A stretch of 24,817 nucleotides of DNA from Pelargonium cotyledonis (lineage: Eukaryota > Streptophyta > Magnoliopsida > Geraniales > Geraniaceae), in the NCBI GenBank assembly GCA_036897625.1, contig JAYMTA010000734.1, positions 1 to 24,817 on the forward strand, written 5' to 3'. Below the pieces are notes generated by a model. That model did no database searches. It was not told where the DNA came from and saw only the letters and a program-made list of their open reading frames with translations. Below are positions 1 through 10,300 of this stretch, piece after piece (position 1 is the stretch's first letter; every line of letters begins with the position of its first letter). Both the position numbers and the translations under genes were made by a program.

Positions 1-540
1 TCTTCCTGCCACTTGATGAGTGAGAAACTCCCTTTCCATGTCTTCTTTCTCCTTCTATTGTGATTGTCAGCGGTGTTGGAACGCGGCTTTCAAATGTTCC
101 CGGTAATGGAACCAATTAATTCGACTCTAAAAATCTTGACCAAATCTTGTGCTGGATTGATGTCGTGTCTCTCTCTTGACTCTTCCACGTGGTAGTCTGA
201 TGATGTGGCAGGTGTTGAACTCATGATCTGGATGACGTGACTTTGTGATCTGGATAACGTGATCTCTTGGACCTGTGATCCTACAAGCACGAACGCACCA
301 TTACGCGGAGTCCCGGATGTGTGTCCGGGGATTGCCTCCGACGTGAAAATCAGGATCTCAACACAAGTATTAATTGTATGTTTGAAGATTTGAAGATTTT
401 CGAAGATAAACGAAGAATGGTTGAAAGGTTTTTGTGTTCTCTTAGTTCAAGAATGAAGAAGTGTCCATACCTTTTGGTGGAAATTCCTTTTTATAGGTCT
501 CAACTCACCTGATGACGTGGCGGTGTCTGATTGGTTGGGA
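1..540. other. Upstream intergenic DNA, repeat-like, no gene recognised
   Basis: The stretch around 255-345 (cytosine/guanine-rich, with CGGAGTCCCGGATG and GATTGCCTCCGACG) resembles repeats I associate with plant LTR or Mutator-type elements, but I cannot name the family. A palindromic G-box-like CCACGTGG lies at 185-192. Short ORFs on both strands look non-coding. Confidence 0.3.
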
Positions 541-2178
541 GTTCATGGTGGGTCCCACACCAATAATGGGAGTAAAAATGTTATCCTATTTGTGTATAGT
601 GGAATTTGATACAATTCTAACCCGACCCGCGACTGATTAATTCTTCGACTCAAATTTTGGCACGTGCCGGATTTTGACTTCGTGAGCCAAGTGTCACTTT
701 TGTCACTGGTCGTTTTTACTTTTGATTTTTTGTGCCGAATCACCATGTTTCTACTTTTTGTAATAATCATTAACATAATATTTTTCCAATTATTCACAAT
801 TATTTCCTGTATTATAATTGATAATTCTATTATTACTTTTGATAAATTCATCTAAAGATAGTTATTTGATATTTGGTATTCTTGACTTATAATTATATCA
901 TTTTTTTATACAAAATATGTGTTTTACAAAATAATTCGATTTTATAAAATTTGTTTTATAAATTAGTATTTAATTCTTTATTTTTAATATTTGAAATCAA
1001 CGGATTAACATATTAGAGACACCAAGATGCAGCAAATATGAATTAAACATTAAACTCAATAATCATTAAATAATTAAAACATTGATATATATAGTGTGAC
1101 CCCACTAGTTTATATTTCTGGATCCGCACCTGGTCACAACTTGTTTTAAATATGTGTGTAAATCTAATTCGTGTGTATATATATATATGCATATATTTTT
1201 GTATTTGAAAAGAAAAAAAATACATACATTTATGCATGAAAGTGAAAAAAATAAAAACAAAAAACAAAAAATTGAAAAATTTTGAAAACAGTTCAACTAA
1301 AAATATTTTGTAGTTTTCCATAAAGAACAAAAAACATAAATCTGAAAATGAAAATTATTTTTCATAACTAAACGGAGCCGAAAGCAGAAAACAGAAAATT
1401 GTAAAGCCTAAATGAAAATTGTTTTCCAACTAATTAAGTATTTTACTTTCTCATAGAAACAAAATATAGAAAATAAAAAATGAAAACTGTTTTTCATAAT
1501 TAAACGGATTCTAAAGCTCACCGTACTATCCCTAGAAAAGACCTATTGCAGGCACCCCACCACAAACAACACCATTGATGTTAAGCCAAATACAACTATC
1601 CAACTCCTAATACATCCAAAGAGTGAGGGTTTGGCATCAACAATACAAAGATTCTTTTTTTTATTACTTTATTCAACTTGCTTATTATAAACATGCATAT
1701 ACATTGAATGTAAAAAGATGTAAGAAAAAAAAATTATAATCTTGTGATTAGTTTAATTTATTTGACACATTAGTCACGGGCCATAGACAATAGTAACATA
1801 CCTACCACTTCATTCTCCATAGAAAAATATTTTTGAAAGGCTAAGATCCGAATACCAAGCAAGTGAACAGGATTTGAAAGCCTTAATTATTCGATTTTGT
1901 CTTCTGTAAATGGCAAACATATGGGTTATAACTGGGACCCGCAACTTAGCCAAATTAGACATGGACGATTTTTTTAAGGCTTGAGCATCTTACCTGTAAT
2001 TATATATAGGCAAATATTCGGGTTATATCTGTTAAAAACATAGATTCCTGCAGGTCGCTACTGATCTCATCAATTCACTTGAGTTGGTATGAGTGAAATT
2101 TATGATGTGTCATCACTTTATTAGATTGCCTTATTCAAAGTCATAAAATATTAAATTTAGATTCTTTATTCTCTCTCT
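541..2178. other. AT-rich upstream region of the CCD gene with repeat debris
   Basis: No convincing ORF. Items seen: GTGGGTCCCAC near 548-558, a TCP-type binding consensus; CACGTG at 661-666; a TA/GT simple repeat near 1170-1195; TTCTGGATCCGC near 1116, a phrase common at ends of decayed plant retroelements; and a direct repeat of about 28 bp (1348-1375 and 1480-1507, AACTGTTTTTCATAATTAAA-like) typical of dispersed plant repeats. Confidence 0.35.
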
Positions 2179-2255
2179 ATATACATATAGCCTCCATCAA
2201 GTCATGAATACTTACTTGAGCAGAAACTAATTTATTAGCGATTGGGTAGAGAAAA
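2179..2255 (+). promoter_or_regulatory. Probable core promoter and 5' leader of the CCD gene
   Basis: A CT-rich stretch (TTCTCTCTCTCT-like) runs into TATATACATATAG at about 2178-2190, 65-75 bases before the ATG; transcription would start near 2210-2220. An upstream ATG at 2204 opens an 8-codon frame that closes before the main start and matters only if the transcript begins upstream of it. This is positional inference only. Confidence 0.4.
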
Positions 2256-4320
2256 ATGGCAACTTCTTGTATGAATTCTCCAGTTGTGTTCTGTTGCTCC
2301 ACAAAGAAACCTTCTATCTCTCAGAAATCTCATCTTCTCAAGACCACAACACTAAACTCTGCTTCTAAGGTACGTTTTCAACTGATCTTTCTCTTTCTTT
2401 TTTTTTTGTTTGGGAACAAACATTTCTAGTTGTGTTGTTAATTAGTTTCATACATGGTTGTGCAGCCTTTACTAACAAAACTGTTGCAACAACTTCCCTT
2501 TCAACTGAACATCCACAAAACCATCAAGAATGTTTCTTCCAAAATATTTGATGAATTTGTTGACATGGTATTTCAATTTATTGATGATGAGCCAGCAACC
2601 CTTCGATCTCAGGTACGTACCACGTACTACATATGTATGTGTTTGCGTGCGTGTTTTAGAATGTTGTAAACCAAATTTCCCGATATGTGAACGTATGTAG
2701 AGAAACTTTGTTCCGATTGAGGATCAGTTGGAAAAGGCTGTTGAGATCAGCAGCTACGAAGGGACCATTCCAGCAAATTTTCCAGTGGGAGCCTACCTAA
2801 GAAATGGTAATTTATGACCTGCACATGCTGAACCAGTTAAGAAATGATATTTATTTTTATTTGGTTTATCCGTTAGTGACTTCTCTCACAAACTTAATAA
2901 TGAGATTTGGTTGTAGTGACTTCTCTCACAAACTTAATAATGAGATTTGGTTGACAAATCATTTATCTTTCTCGCTATGGAAATCTACCTAAGAAAATAA
3001 GAAATGGTAATTTGTGATGTGTAAATGTTGGCGGAGCAAGGGGTCACTACAAAAAAATGTTTAATCTGTAACGGAAATTTCTGTCACAGATATGTGGATT
3101 TCAGTCATAAAATGTTATTTGTGCTGAAATTATAACATAATATTTTTGTAATTGTTTTAGTTGTCACGTATGGTTGTAACAGAAATTTCTGTCACAAATG
3201 TATATCTGTGACATAAAATATGATTTCTATCACAATTTGTGACAGAACTGTGACGAAAAATTTTAAGTCACATACTTTCGTCACAGTTGCAACTTTTTTT
3301 ATTTTTTTTATATTTTTTTTGTAGTGAGTGGACCATAGGAGGCAAGAGTCTGCCCCAATTTTATAAATAACATACTATATATGACATTAAATGTATATTT
3401 TTTTGTATACATGTTTTAGCAATATGGCGACCAAGACAGCTGAGTTCAGGGTTCAAATCATTTATCTTTCTTGCAATTTGCAGGTTCAAACCCTTTGTTC
3501 GGGGGTCTAAAAGCAGCTAGATCCATGTTCGGACAGTCGGGTCACATTTGGGTGGAAGGAGAAGGAATGATTCATGCTTTTATATTTCGATAAAGACAGT
3601 TCGGGGAATTGGAATGTATCCTACAACAACCGACACGCAGAAACCGAAACTTTCCTGTTAGAAAAGCAAAGAAACAGCCCAGCGTTTCTACCGGCAACAG
3701 TTGGAGATGCACCAGCCATCTTGGCAGCCACTGCACTCAATATGGTACTCAATTATATTCAACAACTATTATAGTACGCATCGATGGACTAGTAAATACA
3801 TATTATTAGCAATGCCAATGTTTTTTATATGAGTTTTGTATATATTTGTCATGATCAGTTGAGATTTGGGAAAGTGACCAAATACATTAGCAATACCAAT
3901 GTTTTCGAGCACGCAGGAAAGGTTTACTCTATCGCAGAAAATCACATGCCCCACGAGATTGACATCTCGACGTTACATGTTTTAGGCGAATGGAATCTTC
4001 AAGCAGCCTGGAATCGACCTTGCACTAGCCATCCAAAGGTAATTTTTTTTTTTTTTTTTTGTTACAAAGTCATGTTGAGTCAAACGGTTAAAGCGTTTTG
4101 GATCATGGTATATATATATATAATTGCCGAGAAAAAAAAATTTAGTTTTTATCATTAATCCATTATAGTTGTCTTTTGTATATATCTTTTGTACATACAC
4201 TAATTTTCTTAAATTATAATTTTGATATTGCATGTATGCAGAGAGTTCCAGTTAGTGGGGAGCTTGTTATTCATGGGATTGATGCTGCGAAACCTTACCT
4301 TGAGGTTGGAGTTATCTCTG
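2256..4320 (+). CDS. CCD1-like: CCD-like gene, exons 1-6 (N-terminal half, first iron His)
   Basis: Exon 1 (38 codons, phase 0) starts at the first ATG after a TATA-like element; its residues are Ser/Thr/Lys rich. Exon 2 (49 codons) is a poorly conserved lead-in. Exon 3 begins RNFVPIEDQ, the family's first conserved block, and ends in phase 1 so that Gly123 is split. Exon 4 carries SNPLFGG and [10 protein letters not shown], then breaks frame; the downstream part ([16 protein letters not shown], then [13 protein letters not shown]) is in the other frame. Exon 5 (60 codons) runs from [11 protein letters not shown] to TSHPK, which holds the first iron-binding histidine. Exon 6 encodes [11 protein letters not shown] and YLEVGVIS and ends in phase 1. 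Introns 1, 2, 4 and 5 are short (88-203 bp). Intron 3 is 677 bp because of insertions and a local duplication. Confidence 0.92.
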
Positions 4321-7300
4321 GTATGTCGTACAATAATGTCGAAGCTAAGACGGATCTATATGGTGTGGAATGGGGGTAGTTGCCTCCACTCAAATTTTTA
4401 TTAAATACAAAATTTTGATAATTGTCCTAACACTTTTCACATTGCCCCTCTATTATTTTTTTTAATAATACTAATCAATGCCCCCATTAAAAATTATTTT
4501 AGTAGAGATTTGAGCTAGAAATTCTATCATAATTAATTTGCCTCCACTGACTGAACATTCTGGATCAGTTCCTGAGTCTTGGAGTAACAATGTTTCTCAC
4601 TCCCATTAGAAGCGTCACTTAAAACCCGAGTAACTGTGAGATAATTCAGCTTTCCAACAAGTCGGCGATATCTCCCAAGATCTTTCAGAGGCTCCCCTTG
4701 TTCGGGAAGAAGTTTGACATTTGGATGCATAGAAGTGCCAATCGGTCGACAATCTATCATTTTAGTTTCTTCTAGAATGTCTAGCGCATACTTTTGCTGA
4801 GAGATGACATTTCCTATGCCAGATTGAGCAACTTCAATACCCATGAAGTACTTCAAACGAACAAGGTCTTTAGTCTGAAAATGTTTGAAAAGATGCTCTT
4901 TCAGCTGAAGAATGTCATCTTGATTGTCTCCGGTGATGACAATATCATCCACATAGACAACAAGGTAAATACATTTTCTCTATGGCGTGTGATGATAAAA
5001 GACCGAGTGATCAACCTCACTACGAATCATGCCGAATTCCTAAACCACTATATTGAACTTCCCAAACCATGCACGGGGTGACTATTTAAGGCCATAAAGG
5101 GATCGCTTAAGCTTGTAAACCAATCCAGACTCCTCCTAAACAACAAAACTAGGAGGTTGTTCCATATAAGTTTCCTCTTGAAGCTCCCCATGAAGAAAAA
5201 CATTCTTGATGTCGAGTTGGAAAAGAGGCCAGTGATGCATGGCTACAATCGCCATAAAGAGACGGACCAAAGCAAACTTAGCTATCGGAGAAAAAATGTC
5301 TCCATAATCAAGCCCAAAAAATTAAGTATATCCTTTAGCCACTAATTTGGCCTTAAGGCGATCAATCTGACCGTCAGGACCGACTTTGACTGTATAAACC
5401 CATCGACATCTAACAGTGGATTGACCCAAAGGAAGAGGAACTAGATCCCGAGTGCCCTGGGACTCCAAAACAGTCATTTCATCAACTATTGCTTGCCGCC
5501 AACCTGGTACTGAAAGTGCCTCATTAGTGGTTTTGGGAATAGAAACGGTGGATAGGGACCACATAAAAGCATAGTATGAAGAAGACAAACGTTGATAACT
5601 AAGACATGCATAACGTGAATTAGGATTACGAGTAGAACGATTACCTATCCCTACCGCAATGAGCAAAACTTTAACTAGAGGCGGATCGACGGCAGGTGGA
5701 GATGCTGGAGCAGGAAGCGAGTCAGCAGGGGCTGCATCAGTGCATGCAAGAGATGAACGAGAACGACGACTATAGACTTGTATAGGAACATAGGGTGATG
5801 TATTAGACTCAATGATAGGCATACTCAAAGGAATAGGCAAGATGTCACAAACATCGGTACTATTGTGATCAAAAGATGTAAAATAAGGTAATGACTCAAA
5901 GAATGAAACGTCACGAGAGGCATAGTACCGCCCTGTAATAGGAGAGTAACATCTATACCCTTTCTGCAAACGAGAGTACCCTAAGAAGACACATTAGATG
6001 GACTTGGCTAAGAATTTATCTCTCCGTGGAGACTTGTCAAACACAAAACAAGTACATCCAAATGTGCGAAAAGGAGAGAGTAAGAGTTCTATGTTGGAAA
6101 GATAATAGAATGATGAATGTTATGCTGCAAAACAGAGGAATGCATATGATTAATCAAGTAACAGACAATAAGAGCATGATCAGCCTAAAAACGGAGAGGA
6201 ATGTGATTGTGAAGAATGAGAGTGCGAGCAGTCTCAATCAAATGACGGTTTTTACATTCAACTACACCTTTTTGTTGAGGTGTGTTTGGGCATGAAAATT
6301 GATGAAGAATACCTTATGAGCTCATGAATTCATTAAAAGAAGAAGAGAAGTATTCTTTGGCATTATCACTTCATAAGATTCGTATGCAAATGTTGAATTG
6401 ATATTTAATTTCATTACAAAATTCTTAAAAGATAGAAAATAACTCAGAACATTGTTTCATTAAGAAAAGCTAAGTGCATCGAGAATGGTCATCGACAAAT
6501 GTAACAAAATATCGGAAACCTAAAACAAAGGTGACACGACTAGGACCCCAAATGTCACTATGAACGAAATCAAAAGGAGACGTAACTTGATTATTCAAAC
6601 GCTTGGGAAATGAAGTTCGAGTTTGTTTACCCAATCAACACGACTCACATTCTAAAGATGATAGACGGGATAGACCAGGAACCAAACATTGCAGCTTGGA
6701 TAGACTTGGGTGCCCCAAACGGTTGTGGAGCATAAGAGGGGACTCAACAGAGGTATGCGCAACTAGACGTGAAGGAGTGTGAAGGTAATACAGTACTTGA
6801 GACTCACATCCTGTGCCAATCATCTGTCCCGTACTGCGATTCTGCACAAGAACAGTATTCTCATAAAAGGTAACAGAACAATTAAGAGCTCGAGTTAACT
6901 TGCTAACTGATATTAGGTTAAAAGGACAACCAAGAACAAAAAGAATAGAGTTTAAGGACAATGATGGTAAATGATTGAAAACTCCAATACCTTTAGTCTC
7001 AAATTTGGACCCATTGGCAAGAGTAACACTTGGAAGACAAGCAGAACTAGTCATATGAGTAAAAAGAGTTTTATTACCAGAAATATGATCTGAAGCCCCA
7101 GAATAAATGACCCAAGGACCAAGGGAGAATGATTGAGATATGTAGGAAACAAAGTTACCAGTATTGACAATAGAAGCAATCGATGATGAAGCATGTTTCG
7201 AATCTCGGTACTAGAGGTAGTTTTCATACACACAACATATTAGCATGATGGATGGATCCGCCTTTTTCGCAATCTGTGAACTTCAGCAGCTTGAGCTATA

Positions 7301-10300
7301 TGAGTGGCCCAAGAGTGAGGTGGACGTCCATGAAGTTTGAAACAGCTATCCTTGGTGTGACCAAATTTGGGGTAGTAAGTGAACCTAATGCCCTTCTTTT
7401 AATTGCTAGAATTGTTGTGCCCACCACTAAACTATGGTTTTGGGCCAATCAGATACGTAAGAACAGAGGCCTTCACGTGAAAAGACTCGGAAGGTATAGT
7501 GGCAGGAAATCCTCCAAATTAGGAACGGAAGCACTGGCCAACATCTGATATCGGAATGAAGATAGCTTAGGCCCGATAGTAGTTAACCCTAAAACCATGA
7601 AACTTTTATCACGCTGTGCTAATTGTTCCTATACGGTCTCGACAACCGACATTAGAGCATTAAATTCTTCTTTCAAAGATTCCATCCTACCAATAAATTC
7701 AGACATCTCCATACCAGACTACTTCAGACTAACCATATTAGACACAACACGTTGAACATCATTTGTGTAAAGGGTATTAGCCTTATTTCACACTTAGTAG
7801 AAAGTGCAATAGGCTTTATAAATACTGTATAATTTTGGGTCAATATACTGCCACAAAATATTACACATCAAGGCATCAGATTGCTTCCATTTATCCCTAT
7901 TAGTCCTGGGAACATTCTCACTCTTCATAGTGAGATGGTCTACTACTCCGTTACCTATAAACCATAGTTCAACAGAAGCAGCCAGTGACACGTAGTTACT
8001 ACTTCCAACTAACTTCTCACTACTAATTAGTAGAGAATGAGCAGCAAAGGAAGGGGAAGAGGTACCCATTTTGGTCTTGAACGTCGACATAATGGTAGAT
8101 AAATTCCAAGCAAATCTGAACTAAACAGTACGAAAAAGGCAGCACCAAAGATCAGCACAAAAAATCGATCAGAAAGTCTCACAGCAGGTGGCGGCGCGTA
8201 GAGCTCTAGTGATGTCGAGGCTTTGGTTTCTTGGCTAATCGGTGGACTCTGAGTCCAAAAATGGTGGCTATGTCAAAAATGGAGCACTAAAATGATGCAG
8301 ATCTGAGAAAAAATAGATCTGAACAGTAGCTATGGTAAGGCTTAGGGCGGCACGTGGAGGCACGTGACAGTCGGGATGGAGACAGTGATGAAGAGGGTGA
8401 CCAGCCGGAGGTTTCTAGTCACAAACGTGTGACAAAAATGAAAAGAAACCATAAGAAAATAGACCAGCTGTTGCAGAAACTAGGGGTGTGCACGGGCGGG
8501 TTACCCGTCCACCAGCCCAAATTTCAACCCAACCCGTACCTAGTGGGTTGATGTTTTCTAAACCCGCTGGCCGCCCAAGATCTTGATATTTTTACGGGTT
8601 GTTTGTATACCGGTTGCGGGTTGGTTCACGGGTTGACGGCTAACCGCCCAATTAGGTTGAATTTTTTCACATTCATGATTAGAGATCAAGGAAAAAAAAT
8701 ATTTTTTACATTATTTGATGAGATTGCTATATAATCAAGAACTAACTAAAATAATTACAAAAAGTATATTATAATATAAAAAATTACAAAGAAAATTGCA
8801 GATAAGCAATGGACATTAAAATAACTTTTTCATGTTCTTCACTTCTCATGAGATCTCAACTCAAAATCTAAAAATTAAAGAGGCTCTGATCTAAAATTGA
8901 ACTGAACATGTCCAAATCCAATAGAATAAATTTATAAAAATTAGAAGTTTATCATGTAGATCTAACATGCAAATTTGTAACTAAACATAATAAAAAACTT
9001 TACAAAATAATTATAGATCTACTCTAAACAAAGGAAAACAAAATGAGTTCATAAATACAAAGGAGGAGAGGACCCAGACACGAAACCGATATGGTTGTGT
9101 AAGATGAAATGCCAAAGGGTTGATTCACTTACTCTAAGAGAAATAAGAACAAAAAAAAACTAGAGGCGAGAAAGAAATCTGAAATATGAAGAATGAAGAG
9201 TAGAGAAGAGGAATATCTGAAAGTGAATGGATGGGTAGTAGCAATTATTTATAGTGGTAGGATATTAGGGTTTTACATGGGTGGGCGGGTTGAACCCCGG
9301 TTGGAGGAAATGGGAACCATGGGCCGCCCAAAGCCCAAGCAGTTTGGACAATTTTGGACCACCCATTGGTATAGGTTGTGTGGGCGGGTTGGTTTATGGG
9401 CGGTGTATGGGTCAGATGGACGGGTTAACGGGTTTTGTGTCATTTTTGCACATCCCTAGCAGAAACACACCTGAGGTGCTCAGAAAAATCCCAAACTAAG
9501 CCACTAAGGCTCTGATACCAGGAAAAAGGCTAGAGAGGATAAGATGAAAAGCTTTCTATATTTTTCAATTATGAAACAATATACATAAAAGCTCTATTTA
9601 TAGAGCTAAACACTAAGTAAAAGACTATAATGCCTCTAATATATCTAATATCTACATTCTAACATATCTACATTCAACTGTTTTAAAGACTTGCAATGTT
9701 TAAAAAAAATTTGTGTGTGTAACGAAAGGCTTCTTTCGGAAGCCATGAAACCTTGGAATTAAATATTCACTTGGCAAGAATAAATAAATGTACTTCTAAG
9801 TACTCTTTAAGGTAATGAACCAAACTAAACCACATTCTCAATTTTACTCTTTCTTATCTCTGCTAGAACTAAACTCCTCTTGCTAATTACATGTTCGATT
9901 CTCCTTTGTTTTCAAAATAATAATCTTACTTCTCAACTGAACCTTTTAAAGAATATTCATATTCCAATATTAGTATCAGAGCTACGTTTGATCACATATA
10001 AGACATAATTTTTCACTCTATTCCTAATAATGGACCATGTTCGTGGAAACATACTAAGCAAATTTCATTTCCTAGTTTATCGGACGGAAATTATGATCAT
10101 TGGGCTATTCAAATGAATACTTACTTTGTTTCTCAATGCTTGAGGGATGTATTAAATTTCAAGAAGATGTCTTTGGGAACGCTAACTTGTTGGAGGCTGG
10201 TATATATATCAGCTTGCATTCCTTCTTTGTTCGTTTATCCAATTTATTTCCTGAATGCTCTTGTGCATACGTCTTTTTGGCATAGATAACTTGCGCGTTG

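Larger units (their letters stand above)
4625..9664 (-). mobile_element. Truncated Ty1/copia LTR retrotransposon (minus strand), 5' LTR to RT
   Basis: Reading the minus strand: 5' LTR (9664-9521), tRNA-iMet primer binding site (9520-9509), leader, gag start (8090), protease, GAG-pre-integrase, integrase and reverse transcriptase, in copia order. Recognisable RT stops near 4625 just after NYLTVTR. RNase H, the polypurine tract and the 3' LTR are absent, so the 3' part is deleted. Many stops and frameshifts make it inactive. A hAT element (8481-9458) sits in the leader. Confidence 0.9.

Noticed and set aside
185-192. G-box CCACGTGG as a regulatory site of the CCD gene
   Set aside because: It lies 2 kb upstream within repeat-like DNA; a single hexamer-type match is expected by chance.
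3484-3744. Alternative splicing as an explanation of the exon 4 frameshift
   Set aside because: Family wording is continuous on both sides of the T-run within a few codons, leaving no room for an intron.
3574-3774. Plus-strand ORF starting inside CCD exon 4
   Set aside because: It is the continuation of exon 4 after the frameshift plus intron 4 read-through, not a separate gene.
8354-8551. 65-codon plus-strand ORF
   Set aside because: It crosses the border between copia leader and the hAT element, so it is a chance frame.
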